From DATGMB01 sp035293845 (GTDB taxonomy: Bacteria > Acidobacteriota > Terriglobia > Bryobacterales > Bryobacteraceae), in the NCBI GenBank assembly GCA_035293845.1, contig DATGMB010000324.1:1-64000 (forward strand): 64,000 nucleotides of DNA. The letters run 5' to 3'. The position numbers were made by a program, and so were the translations under genes. Every line of letters starts with the position of its first letter. Positions within the stretch are counted from its first letter, which is position 1. Below, in pieces: positions 51,957-60,772 of this stretch. Below the pieces are notes generated by a model that did no database searches, was not told the DNA's origin, and was given only the letters and a program-made list of their open reading frames with translations.

Positions 51957-52986
51957 AATCCTCAAACATTGCATGATCATCGCCGAGGTGGCGCAGGCGC
52001 ACGATGGCAGCCTCGGCATGGCCCACGCCTTCATCGATGCCATCGCGGCCGCCGGCGCCGACGCGGTCAAGTTCCAGACCCACCTCGCCGCCGCCGAAAG
52101 CTCCCCCTCCGAGCCCTGGCGCGTCAAGTTCAGCTACCAGGACGCCACCCGCTACGACTACTGGAAGCGCATGGAATTCACCGAGCCGCAGTGGGCCGGC
52201 CTCAAGGAACACGCCACCGAAAAGGGCCTGAAATTTCTGAGCTCGCCGTTTTCCATCGAGGCCGTGGAACTGCTCGGCCGCATCGGCGTGTCCGCCTGGA
52301 AAATCGCGTCCGGCGAGTTCAACAATCTGCCGATGCTCGACCGCATCCTGGAGTACCGGCTGCCCGTGCTGCTCTCCACCGGAATGAGCCGGATCGCCGA
52401 AATCGAGGCCGCGGTGGAGCGCATCCGCCCGCGCGTTCCCTCACTCACGGTCATGCAGTGCACGTCCGAGTATCCCTGCCCGCCGGAGCGCGTCGGTCTC
52501 AATCTGATCCAGGTCTTCCGTCGCCGTTTCGGGTGCGGGGTCGGACTCTCGGACCATTCCGGCACCATCTTCCCCGGGCTCGCCGCCGTGACCATGGGGA
52601 TCGAGGCGCTCGAAGTGCACGTCACGATGAGCCGCGAAATGTTCGGGCCGGACGTCAAGGCTTCGGTCACCACCGCCGAGCTGCGCCAGCTCGTGGATGG
52701 CGTCCGCTTCATCGAGCGCATGCGCACGCACCCGGTCGGTAAGGACGATATGGCGGCGGACCTGGCGCCGGTACGCTCGATGTTTTCGAAAAGCATCGCG
52801 GCGCGGCGCGCGATTCCCGCGGGCTCCGTCCTCACCGCGGCCGACCTGGCTTTGCGCAAGCCCGGCACCGGCATCGCCGCCGACCGCTTCGGATCGCTGA
52901 TCGGCCGGCGCACCCTCCGCGACCTCGCGCCCGGGGAGTTCCTGCGCGAAACCGATATCGAAATTATGGAGATGGCCGGTGCCTGA
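51946..52986 (+). CDS. NeuB-family nonulosonic acid synthase
   Basis: A 346-residue enzyme condensing phosphoenolpyruvate with a six-carbon amino sugar. The barrel motifs are present: IIAEVAQAHDGSLGMAHAFIDAIAAAGADAVKFQTH, LKFLSSPFSIEAVELL, WKIASGEFNNLPML, LSTGMS, QCTSEYPCPPERVGLN and GLSDHSGTIFP. The C-terminal SAF (antifreeze-like) domain (KSIAARRAIPAGSVLTAADLALRKPGTGI) completes the NeuB/SpsE/LegI type. Sialic, legionaminic and pseudaminic acid synthases cannot be separated by eye. Its start overlaps the Wzm stop by eleven bases. Confidence 0.9.
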
Positions 52987-53440
52987 GACCGCCGCGCAGA
53001 CCGCGCCGGCGCGCGAGTTCGAGAGCTTCCGGGTGGGCGACCGGGCGGTTCTCTCGCGCCGCATCACGGAGCAGGATGTGGCCGCGTTCGCGGCGTTTTC
53101 CGGCGATTACAACCCGCTCCACATGGATTCCGCGTTCGCCGGCCGCACGCGCTTCGGCCACCGCGTGGTGCACGGCATGGTGGTCGCGAGCCTCGTTTCC
53201 ACGGTGATCGGCATGCAGTTGCCCGGCACGGGCGCGCTCTGGGTGCAGCAGACGTTCCGCTGGCGCAAGCCGGTTTTCGTCGATGACACCGTCGAAATCA
53301 TGGTCGAAATCGCGCAAGTCTCGCCCGGCGGCCGCCTCCTTTCGATCAGAGTCGCGGCCGTCAACCAGGAGGGCACGGTGGTGATGGATGGCGAAGGCGT
53401 TGTCCACGTGCCGCGGGTCGAGCCTACGCAGAACCGTTGA
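52979..53440 (+). CDS. MaoC-like dehydratase/hydratase
   Basis: A 153-residue hot-dog-fold protein. The hydratase-2 motif AFSGDYNPLHMDSAFAGRTRFGHRVVHGM contains the expected Asp and His. R-specific enoyl-CoA hydratases of this type make (R)-3-hydroxyacyl-CoA. In this locus it may supply a hydroxyacyl group for N-acylating an amino sugar. The GTG start overlaps the neuB-like stop. Confidence 0.82.
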   Translation: MPETAAQTAPAREFESFRVGDRAVLSRRITEQDVAAFAAFSGDYNPLHMDSAFAGRTRFGHRVVHGMVVASLVSTVIGMQLPGTGALWVQQTFRWRKPVFVDDTVEIMVEIAQVSPGGRLLSIRVAAVNQEGTVVMDGEGVVHVPRVEPTQNR

Positions 53441-53447
53441 TAATTCT

Positions 53448-55409
53448 ATGTCCGATCGCGAGCAACTCCGCCAGGAAATCGATCAGCACCTCGAAGCCGG
53501 CCGCTGGAATCGCGCGCAGGCCGGCCTGGAGCGCCTCTGGGCCGAACATGCCGGCCCGGCGCTCGCCGGTTACGCCGCCGCCGCCTGCGAGCGGCTGCGC
53601 GGCCCCCTGCGCTTCCATCCGCTGCGCGTGGCCGTGCTGCGTTCCTTCACCGTGGAGCCGGTGCTGCCTCTGCTGCGCGCAACAGCGGCCGTGCACCGCC
53701 TGGACCTGACCGTCAAAGCCGGGGAATTCAACGCCTACGCGCAGGAGCTGCTCGATCCGCAAAGCTGGCTTTACGCTTGGGCGCCTGATGCCGTCATCCT
53801 GGCGGCGGAAACGCAGTCGCTCGCGCCCGCACTCTGGGAAGGGTGCGGCGGAGCATCCGAAATCCGCTCCACCGTCGACCGCGTGCTGCAGGAGTATTGC
53901 GAATGGCTGCGGGTGTTCCGTTCGCGCAGTCACGCTTATGTTCTGCTGCACACGCTGGAGCAGCCGGCGCAGCCCGCCCGCGGCATCCTGGACTGCCAGG
54001 CGCCGGGCGGCCAGGCGGAAGCGATTCGCGAGATCAACGCCGGGCTGTGCCGTCTCGCCGCCGAATCGGCCGGCGTCCACATCGTCGATTACGACGGACT
54101 GGCGGCCAACTGCGGCCGCGCCCGCTGGCGCGACGAGCAGCGCTGGGCCACCGTCAAGCTGCCCTTGCGGCCGGAGGGCATGCTGGCGCTCGCCGCCGAA
54201 TGGGTGCGGTATCTCTGTCCCATCGCCGGCCGCAGCGCCAAGGTGCTGGCGGTCGATCTCGATGGGACGCTCTGGGGCGGCGTGGCCGGCGAGGACGGGC
54301 CGGACGGCATCCGCGCCGACCGCGAGTACCCCGGCATCGCCTGGTGGAACGTGCAGCGCGCCTTGCTCGACGTAAAGGGCCGCGGCATTCTGCTCGCCGT
54401 TTGCAGCAAGAATAACCGCGAGGATGCGGCCGCGGTCTTCCGCGGGCATCCCGAAATGCCGGTCCGGCTCGAGGATTTCGCGGCCGAGCGCATCAACTGG
54501 GCGGACAAGCCTTCCAACCTGCGGGAGATCGCCGCCGAGCTGAATGTCGGCATCGAGAGCATCGCGTTCCTGGACGATAATCCCGCCGAACGCGAGCGCG
54601 TCCGCCGCGAATTGCCGGAGGTCACCGTCATCGATCTGCCCGATGACCCGATGGGGTTCGCGCCCGCGCTGCGCGCTTGCCCCGAGCTGGAACGGCTCGC
54701 CGTGCTCGAAGAGGACGCCGGGCGCAGCCGGTATTACGCTGAGCAGCGGCAGCGCGCCGCGGCGCTCTCCGGGGCCGCCAGCGTGGAGGACTATTACCGG
54801 TCGCTGCGACAGCAGGTCGAGATCGCGCCGGTCACGCCCGCGACGCTGGCGCGCGCCGCGCAGCTCACCCAGAAAACCAATCAGTTCAACGTCACCACCC
54901 GGCGCTACAGCGAACAGGCGCTGGCCGCCATGGCGGAGACTCCCGGATGGGACGTGTACACCGTGCGGGTGAAGGACCGCTTCGGCGATAACGGCCTGGT
55001 GGGCGTAATGATCACGCGCCCGTGGCCCGGCGGCGCCGATGCCGAGGCCGGCGGCTGCGAGATCGATACGTTCCTGCTGAGCTGCCGCGTCATCAGCCGT
55101 ACGGTCGAGAGCGCGATGCTCGCGTTCCTCGTGGAGGAATGCCGCGCGCGCGGCCTGGCCAAACTCAGCGGCTGGTTTCTCCCCACGGCCAAGAATGCGC
55201 CGGCCGCGGATATTTACCGCAAACACGGATTCGAGATTGCCGGCACCAGCGGCGCCGGAACGCATTGGACGCTCGACCTGGCTCGCGCCGCGGTCGCCTG
55301 CCCGGAATGGATCGAGCTATCGGTCGTGCCGCGCGCCGGCCATGGCGCGCCTCTGCGCGCGACGCCTCCACCCCCGGAGTTCATCGCCGAAAGGGCCAAC
55401 GCTCAGTGA
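53448..55409 (+). CDS. FkbH-type HAD-IIIC enzyme
   Basis: A 653-residue protein. A long N-terminal domain with an SGNH-like layout (about 50-260) precedes the HAD phosphatase-like core: AVDLDGTLWGGVAGEDG, LLAVCSKNNREDA and IAFLDDNPAERERVRRELP. The C-terminal part is GNAT-like (TNQFNVTTRRYSEQAL, ...VKDRFGDNGLVGVMI..., LVEECRARGLAKLSGWFLPTAKN). FkbH enzymes take 1,3-bisphosphoglycerate, remove phosphate and load glyceryl on an acyl carrier protein. The next gene is an acyl carrier protein, which fits well. ATG 53448 is chosen; the frame from 53388 overlaps the maoC gene. Confidence 0.9.
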   Translation: MSDREQLRQEIDQHLEAGRWNRAQAGLERLWAEHAGPALAGYAAAACERLRGPLRFHPLRVAVLRSFTVEPVLPLLRATAAVHRLDLTVKAGEFNAYAQELLDPQSWLYAWAPDAVILAAETQSLAPALWEGCGGASEIRSTVDRVLQEYCEWLRVFRSRSHAYVLLHTLEQPAQPARGILDCQAPGGQAEAIREINAGLCRLAAESAGVHIVDYDGLAANCGRARWRDEQRWATVKLPLRPEGMLALAAEWVRYLCPIAGRSAKVLAVDLDGTLWGGVAGEDGPDGIRADREYPGIAWWNVQRALLDVKGRGILLAVCSKNNREDAAAVFRGHPEMPVRLEDFAAERINWADKPSNLREIAAELNVGIESIAFLDDNPAERERVRRELPEVTVIDLPDDPMGFAPALRACPELERLAVLEEDAGRSRYYAEQRQRAAALSGAASVEDYYRSLRQQVEIAPVTPATLARAAQLTQKTNQFNVTTRRYSEQALAAMAETPGWDVYTVRVKDRFGDNGLVGVMITRPWPGGADAEAGGCEIDTFLLSCRVISRTVESAMLAFLVEECRARGLAKLSGWFLPTAKNAPAADIYRKHGFEIAGTSGAGTHWTLDLARAAVACPEWIELSVVPRAGHGAPLRATPPPPEFIAERANAQ

Positions 55410-55660
55410 ATAGTCCGCATCTTGACGGCGTCCGCCGCATTTTTGCCGATGTCTTCCAGCTTCCGCTGGAGCAGATCGCGCCGCATTCCTCGCCGGAGAC
55501 GATTCCGGCGTGGGATTCGCTCCAGCATTTGAACCTTGTGCTCGCGCTGGAGGAGGAGTACCACGTTCAGTTCACACCGGAGGAGATCGAGCGGATGCTT
55601 TCGGTGGAGCTGGCGGCGGAGATGCTGAACGGCAAGTGCGTAGCATCTAAGGTGGCTTAG
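55406..55660 (+). CDS. Acyl carrier protein
   Basis: An 84-residue carrier protein. The phosphopantetheine attachment site is Ser38 in PAWDSLQHLNLVLALEEEYHV, with the usual acidic helix after it (TPEEIERML). It starts with GTG inside the fkbH-like stop (GTGA), so the two are translationally coupled. It most likely carries the glyceryl (or another acyl) group made by that enzyme. Confidence 0.92.
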   Translation: MNSPHLDGVRRIFADVFQLPLEQIAPHSSPETIPAWDSLQHLNLVLALEEEYHVQFTPEEIERMLSVELAAEMLNGKCVASKVA

Positions 55661-55666
55661 ATCGAT

Positions 55667-56794
55667 ATGGAATTCCGTTTCGCGCAGTGCGGAGAATATC
55701 CGCGGATCAGCCGGTTCCTCGACGAGTTTTGGGCACGGGACCATGTGTATTGCCGGATGCCGGAGCTGTTCGACTGGACGTTCCGGCGGCCCGGCTACGC
55801 GGAGCCCGGCTCCTACACCTTCGCGGTAGCCGAGGAGCAGGGCGAGCTGGCCGGCATCCTGGGCGGCATTCCGTTCGACTTCAACCGGTTCGGACGGCGG
55901 TCGCGCGGCGTGTGGATCGTGAACTACGTGATCAGCCCCGAGCATCGCCGTGGCTCGGCCGCCTTGCAGCTCCTGAGCCAGTTTCGCCGTCCGGAGTTCG
56001 ATCCCGTGATCGCGTTCGGCATCAATCCGGCGACTTCCGCCATCTACCGCGTGCTGCGCGGCCAGGTGCTGGACGAAATCCCGCGGCATTTCCTGGTCCT
56101 GCCGGAGGCCTGCGGGCGCATGCAGCGGCTCCTGGAGGCGGCGTATCCGGACTGGACGGCGGAGCGCGCCGGGGCGCTGGCCGAAGCATTCGTGCTCCGC
56201 CGCACGCCGCGGCCGGCGCGCGATGCCGGCGATCGCATCCCGCCAGGCTGGGACGAGAAGGACTGGCCGGCCATCGCCGCGCAGACGATAGGCGCCGTGC
56301 GCGACAGCAGTTACCTCGACTGGCGTTACCGCCGGCATCCGGTTTTCGAGTACCGATTCCTCACCGTGCCGGATGGCGCCCGCACGGGTCTCGCCGTGTG
56401 GCGTCTCGAGACCATCCGGCTCCAGACCCCCGACGGACGTGCGGATTTCGACCGCATCGGCAGGCTGCTCGAATTTCTTCCCGCCTCACCGGGCAATGCG
56501 GAACCGTTACTTGGTGCATTCATTCACGCTCTGCGCGAGGCCGATGCGCTGGGGGCCGACTTCTACGGATATCATGGGCAAACACGCTGCTGGTTCCGGC
56601 AGCTCGGTTTTGCGGAAGCCGCTTCGCACCCCGACGGCCGCGCGATTCCCTCGCGCTTCCAGCCGCTCGACGGCAAGGGCGGCGGTATTTTGAGCGCCAT
56701 GTTTGTTCAATCCGAGACGCCGGCTTGCGGCGATCTGCCGGATTGCGCGTGGTATTGGACTAAGTCAGACTCCGATCAGGATCGCCCGAATTGA
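55667..56794 (+). CDS. Double-GNAT-domain acyltransferase-like protein
   Basis: A 375-residue protein. The N-terminal GNAT-like half contains SYTFAVAEEQGELAGILGGIPFDFN and VNYVISPEHRRGSAALQLLSQF, the acetyl-CoA-type loop. The second half (LDWRYRRHPVFEYRFLTVP, FIHALREADALGADFYGYHGQTRCWFRQLGF) resembles another GNAT-type fold. Placed straight after the acyl carrier protein, it is a candidate for transferring the carrier-bound acyl group to the sugar. That role is inference. Confidence 0.72.
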   Translation: MEFRFAQCGEYPRISRFLDEFWARDHVYCRMPELFDWTFRRPGYAEPGSYTFAVAEEQGELAGILGGIPFDFNRFGRRSRGVWIVNYVISPEHRRGSAALQLLSQFRRPEFDPVIAFGINPATSAIYRVLRGQVLDEIPRHFLVLPEACGRMQRLLEAAYPDWTAERAGALAEAFVLRRTPRPARDAGDRIPPGWDEKDWPAIAAQTIGAVRDSSYLDWRYRRHPVFEYRFLTVPDGARTGLAVWRLETIRLQTPDGRADFDRIGRLLEFLPASPGNAEPLLGAFIHALREADALGADFYGYHGQTRCWFRQLGFAEAASHPDGRAIPSRFQPLDGKGGGILSAMFVQSETPACGDLPDCAWYWTKSDSDQDRPN

Positions 56795-56805
56795 AGGAGC
56801 TACCG

Positions 56806-57759
56806 ATGCACTCCGACCGTATTCTTCGAGTCGTGATGTATCACTATGTCCGCGATCTGCCGCGCACTCCCTTTCCCCGCCTGAAAGGGATGCTGCTCGA
56901 CGATTTCCGGCAGCAGGTGACCGCGCTGGGCGCTCAGTTCGAGATGGCCAGCATCGAATCCGCCATGGATTTCCTGAGCGGCGAATACCGTCCCCGCCGC
57001 GACCTCTGTCTGCTCACCTTCGACGACGGGCTCAAGGAGCACTACCGCGACGTCGCGCCTTTCCTGGCGGAGAAGCGCATCCGCGGCGCCTTCTTCCTGA
57101 TTACCTCCGCGGTGGACGAGCGCCGCCTGGCGGCCGTCCACATGAACCACTTCCTGCTGGCGAAGCTCCCGTTCGAAGAATACGCCGACGCGTTCTTCCG
57201 CAAGGCGCTCGCCCTTGCGCCGGACGGGTTCACGCCGCTCACCGCCGATACCGCGCGCGCGGCGCAGACGTATCCCTGGGATCCGCCGGAGGTGGCGCGG
57301 TTCAAGTACGTTTTCAATTTCGGAATGGATCCCGATCTGCGCGACCGCGCCGTGCGCGACCTGTTTACCACGCACATCTCCGATGAAGCCAGCTTTGCCG
57401 ATTCCCTGTACGTCACCTGGGACGAGGCGCGGCGCATGCAGAAGATGGGAATGTCGATCGGCGGCCACACGCACCAGCACAAGCCGCTGGCCAATCTTTC
57501 GCCGGGCGAGCTGAACTGGGACCTCGAAACGTGTCACCGTCTGCTGCATCAGCATCTCGCGCCGCAGGCCGTCTGGGCATTTTCCTATCCCTACGGCAAG
57601 AAGGATTCGTTCCACATCCGCGCCGTGCGCAAGCTGCAGCAGCTCAATTTCCGCTGCGGTTTTTCGACGGAGGTGTCGGATAACCGCCGCGGCAGCGATG
57701 CGTATACGATCGGGCGCACCGATTGCAAGAAAGCGCTCGTGGCTACCGCCGGAGTGTGA
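56806..57759 (+). CDS. Polysaccharide deacetylase (NodB-like)
   Basis: A 317-residue CE4-family enzyme. Catalytic motif 1 is LTFDDGLKEHYRDVAPFLAEKRIRGAFFLI with the paired Asp residues. The metal-binding His motif is GGHTHQHKPLANLSP, and motif 3 is WAFSYPYGKKDSFH. It has no signal peptide, so it should act in the cytoplasm on a lipid-linked or nucleotide sugar, removing an acetyl group before re-acylation. The ATG at 56806 has GAAGGAG upstream; the earlier TTG at 56791 is less likely. Confidence 0.88.
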   Translation: MHSDRILRVVMYHYVRDLPRTPFPRLKGMLLDDFRQQVTALGAQFEMASIESAMDFLSGEYRPRRDLCLLTFDDGLKEHYRDVAPFLAEKRIRGAFFLITSAVDERRLAAVHMNHFLLAKLPFEEYADAFFRKALALAPDGFTPLTADTARAAQTYPWDPPEVARFKYVFNFGMDPDLRDRAVRDLFTTHISDEASFADSLYVTWDEARRMQKMGMSIGGHTHQHKPLANLSPGELNWDLETCHRLLHQHLAPQAVWAFSYPYGKKDSFHIRAVRKLQQLNFRCGFSTEVSDNRRGSDAYTIGRTDCKKALVATAGV

Positions 57760-57783
57760 CGTTTTCGCGCGCCAAAGAGACCC

Positions 57784-57867
57784 GGTGGATTATCATAAGC
57801 CACCCGAATGATGTAAGTCATTGATTTCAAAGAATGCCTTTGAGCCAAGTGGCTTACGATAAGCCAC
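57784..57867. promoter_or_regulatory. Paired palindromes upstream of neuC-like gene
   Basis: Two related dyads occur: GGTGGATTA-TCA-TAAGCCACC (57784-57804, one mismatch) and GTGGCTTA-CGA-TAAGCCAC (57849-57867, perfect). Between them is a third small hairpin, TCAAAG-AATGC-CTTTGA (57827-57843). The sequence is much more A/T-rich than its surroundings. The pair could be an operator for a regulator of an internal promoter, or a foldable mRNA element, since each left arm can also pair with the other's right arm. Confidence 0.65.
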
Positions 57868-57889
57868 CTGCCCGATTAGACCCATCTCC

Positions 57890-59176
57890 ATGCAACCCCG
57901 AAAAGTCTGTGTCGTTCTCGTCGATCGCGCCAATTACGGCCGTCTGCAGCCGGTCATGCGGGCCATCGCCGCGCACCCGGCGCTGCGTATGCAAGTGATG
58001 GCCACCGGCACCATGGTGCTGGGGCGCTTCGGACGGCCGGTCGAAGTCGTGCGCGCGGACGGCTTCCCCGTCGATAGCGAAGTCTACATTGAGCTCGAAG
58101 GCTCCACGCCCGCGACCATGGCGAAGTCCGTCGGCTTCGGCGTGGTGGAATTCGCCGGCGAATTCCAGCGCCTCGCGCCGGACGTGGTGCTGCTGATCGG
58201 CGACCGGTACGAAGCCCTGGCCGCCGCCATCGCCGCCGCGTACATGAACATCTGCATCGTCCACATCCAGGGCGGGGAAGTCTCGGGCTCGATCGATGAG
58301 AGCGCGCGCCATGCCATCACCAAGTTCGCGCACTATCATTTCCCGAGCACGCGCCGCTCCGCCGAATACCTGCTGCGCATGGGCGAGCGCCCGGAAACGA
58401 TTCTGGGCATCGGGTGCCCATCGAGCGATATCGCGCGCTCTCTCGATCCGGCGCCACCGGCCGAGGCCATCAACGCAACCGGCAGCGGCGCGTATATCGA
58501 TCCGCAGCAGCCGTTCCAACTCGTCATTTTTCACCCGACCACGACGGAGTATGGCGGCGAGCAGGCACAGATGCGCGAGCTTCTGCTGGCGCTCGAAGCC
58601 GTCCACATGCCGACGCTGCTGCTGTGGCCGAACATCGACGCCGGCAGCGACCAGATCAGCAAGGCGATCCGGGTGTTCCGCGACCAGTCTGCGCCGGACT
58701 GGCTGCGCACGGTGACCAATCTCAAGCCCGATGATTACCTGCGCGTGCTGATGTCGGCCGCGTGCGCCATCGGCAACTCCAGCAGCTTCGTCCGCGACGC
58801 CAGCTATTTCGGCACGCCGGTGGTGCTGGTGGGGGACCGGCAGGAAGGCCGCGAGACGGACGTTCACGTCATGCGCGTGCGGCCCGAAGCGCCCGCAATC
58901 GCGCGCGCCATCCGCCGCCAGCTCCGCCGCGGCCGCTACGCGCCGAGCACGCTCTATGGCGACGGCCATGTCTCCGCCCGCATCGCCGAAGGGCTGGCGC
59001 GGCTGACGCCATACCGCCAGAAGCGGCTGCATTACGTGTACGAAAAACCGGGGGTCGCGAAAGAGATCGAATATGCGAGTGTTGGGGATCATTACGGCGC
59101 GGGGCGGGTCCAAGGGAATTCCGAAGAAGAATATCGCGCCGCTGATGGGCAGGCCGCTGCTGGCTTACACGGCTGA
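57890..59176 (+). CDS. UDP-N-acetylglucosamine 2-epimerase, hydrolysing (NeuC-like)
   Basis: A 428-residue GT-B-fold enzyme. Typical motifs are RANYGRLQPVMRAIAAHP, LIGDRYEALAAAIAAAYMNICIVHIQGGEVSGSIDESARHAITKFAHYHF, VIFHPTTTEYGG, LLLWPNIDAGSDQISKAI, GNSSSFVRDASYFGTPVVLVGDRQEGRE and GDGHVSARIAEGLA. It releases UDP and forms the 2-epimer that NeuB condenses. The last 34 residues run out of frame over the start of the next gene and look non-native, so the original stop may have been lost by a small frameshift near 59070. Confidence 0.9.
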   Translation: MQPRKVCVVLVDRANYGRLQPVMRAIAAHPALRMQVMATGTMVLGRFGRPVEVVRADGFPVDSEVYIELEGSTPATMAKSVGFGVVEFAGEFQRLAPDVVLLIGDRYEALAAAIAAAYMNICIVHIQGGEVSGSIDESARHAITKFAHYHFPSTRRSAEYLLRMGERPETILGIGCPSSDIARSLDPAPPAEAINATGSGAYIDPQQPFQLVIFHPTTTEYGGEQAQMRELLLALEAVHMPTLLLWPNIDAGSDQISKAIRVFRDQSAPDWLRTVTNLKPDDYLRVLMSAACAIGNSSSFVRDASYFGTPVVLVGDRQEGRETDVHVMRVRPEAPAIARAIRRQLRRGRYAPSTLYGDGHVSARIAEGLARLTPYRQKRLHYVYEKPGVAKEIEYASVGDHYGAGRVQGNSEEEYRAADGQAAAGLHG

Positions 59177-59801
59177 GGCGGCGCGGGCGGCGCGCGGGCT
59201 GAGCCGGATCGTGCTTTCGACCGACGATCCCGAAATCGCCCGTGTGGGGCGGGAGTGCGGCGTGGACGTGCCGTTCCTGCGGCCGGCCGAGCTGGCCGGC
59301 GACGCCACGCCTTCCGTGCCCGTGTTGCAGGATGTGGTGCGGCGCCTGGAAGCGGCGGGCGAGCGGTACGATGCCACGTTCCTGCTGCAGCCGACGAATC
59401 CGCTGCGAACGCCCGAGGACATCGATGGCTCGATCGCGCTGCTCGAACGAACCGGCGCCGATTCGGTGATCTCGTTTGCCGCCGTCGGCGAGCGGCATCC
59501 GGCGCGCATGAAGATCGTCGATGCCGAGGGGCGCGTGATCGAGCCGCCGTTCGCCGAGCCCTTCGAGGGCATGCCCCGGCAGCAGTTGCCGCCGCTCTAT
59601 TTGCGCGATGGATCGGTGTACCTGACGCGGCGCGACGTGCTCATGAACCAGAGCTCGCTCAAGGGGAAGGACTGCCGCGCGTGGATCATCCCGGAGGAGC
59701 GGGCGTGGAACATCGATTCGCCATTCGATTTGTTCGTGGTGGAGCAGATGATGAAGTGGGGCGCGCTTCGCTCGGCCAGGGGTCAGGGATCCGGGCGGTG
59801 A
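59073..59801 (+). CDS. CMP-nonulosonic acid cytidylyltransferase (NeuA-like)
   Basis: A 242-residue cytidylyltransferase. The N-terminal nucleotide-binding motif is IITARGGSKGIPKKNIAPLMGRPLLAYT, followed by STDDPEIA, LLQPTNPLRTPEDIDG and the C-terminal RAWNIDSPFDLFVVE. It activates the nonulosonic acid with CMP for transfer. The start is fixed by the conserved N terminus and overlaps the neuC-like frame by 104 bases, much more than other overlaps in this locus. The stop and next start share bases (TGATG). Confidence 0.92.
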   Translation: MRVLGIITARGGSKGIPKKNIAPLMGRPLLAYTAEAARAARGLSRIVLSTDDPEIARVGRECGVDVPFLRPAELAGDATPSVPVLQDVVRRLEAAGERYDATFLLQPTNPLRTPEDIDGSIALLERTGADSVISFAAVGERHPARMKIVDAEGRVIEPPFAEPFEGMPRQQLPPLYLRDGSVYLTRRDVLMNQSSLKGKDCRAWIIPEERAWNIDSPFDLFVVEQMMKWGALRSARGQGSGR

Positions 59802-60772
59802 TGCGGCGCAAACGGATTCTGGTCGCCGAATCGCGCGGTTTTTCGCCGCAAGCGGCCGCCATTTTGCGCGAATTGGGCGAGGTTACCCTGGCGGATTTGA
59901 ACCGCGCGGAGCTCGAACGGGCGATCGGCGGGGCCGAAGTGCTTTGGGTGCGTCTGCGCCACTGCATCGACGAAGCACTGCTGCGGCTTGCCCCGGATCT
60001 CGAGGCCATCGCCACCCCAACCACGGGGCTGAACCACATCGACACCGCGGCGGTGGCGCGGCGCGGCATCCGGCTGGTCTCGCTGCGCGGGGAGACGGCC
60101 TTCCTGCGCGACGTGCGGGCCACGGCCGAGCACACCATCGGACTGATCCTGGCGCTGCTGCGCCACATTCCCGCGGCTGCCGCGCACACGGCGGACGGCG
60201 GCTGGGACCGCGACCGGTTCCAGGGCACGGAAATCTACGGCAAGACGGCCGGCATTGTCGGCTATGGAAGGCTGGGACGGATCGTGGCCCGTTATCTGCT
60301 GGCTTTCGGCGCCCGCGTGCTGGCGGCGGACCCCAAGGCGGCGGATGTCGAGAGCGGCGTCGAGCGGGTGGAATTGGACGAGCTGCTGCGCGAAGCCGAT
60401 ATCGTGTCGCTGCATGTCAACCTGTGCGAGGAAACGCGCGGGTTCTTCGGCCGGCGCGAGTTCGCGCGAATGAAGCCGGGCAGCATCCTGATCAATACGG
60501 CGCGGGGCGAACTGGTGGATGAAGCCGCGCTGGCCGAGGCGCTGCGCGCGGGGCGGCTCGCGGGGGCGGCCCTGGATGTGGTTTCGGGCGAGCATCTCGC
60601 ATCGCCGCAGCGCGCTGGCGCGATCGCCGCTCTCGCCGCGCTGCCCAATGTTCTGGTTACGCCGCACATCGGCGGCTGCACCGTGGAATCGATGGAGAAG
60701 ACCGAAATCTTCCTGGCCCGGCAGGTGGTGGAACTGCTGGCGCGGGAATGCGCTTTGGCATCGCACCTATGA
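59801..60772 (+). CDS. D-isomer-specific 2-hydroxyacid dehydrogenase
   Basis: A 323-residue dehydrogenase. The substrate domain (RGFSPQAAAILRELGEVTLADL) is followed by the NAD-binding motif GIVGYGRLGRIVARYLLAFGARVLAADP. Catalytic-site segments are NTARGELVDEAALAEAL (Arg), ALDVVSGE and LVTPHIGGCT (His). It resembles 3-phosphoglycerate or glycerate-type dehydrogenases. In this locus it might provide or oxidise a glycerate-like precursor of the acyl decoration; that is inference. Long upstream open sequence in this frame is the shadow of neuA. Confidence 0.88.
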   Translation: MRRKRILVAESRGFSPQAAAILRELGEVTLADLNRAELERAIGGAEVLWVRLRHCIDEALLRLAPDLEAIATPTTGLNHIDTAAVARRGIRLVSLRGETAFLRDVRATAEHTIGLILALLRHIPAAAAHTADGGWDRDRFQGTEIYGKTAGIVGYGRLGRIVARYLLAFGARVLAADPKAADVESGVERVELDELLREADIVSLHVNLCEETRGFFGRREFARMKPGSILINTARGELVDEAALAEALRAGRLAGAALDVVSGEHLASPQRAGAIAALAALPNVLVTPHIGGCTVESMEKTEIFLARQVVELLARECALASHL

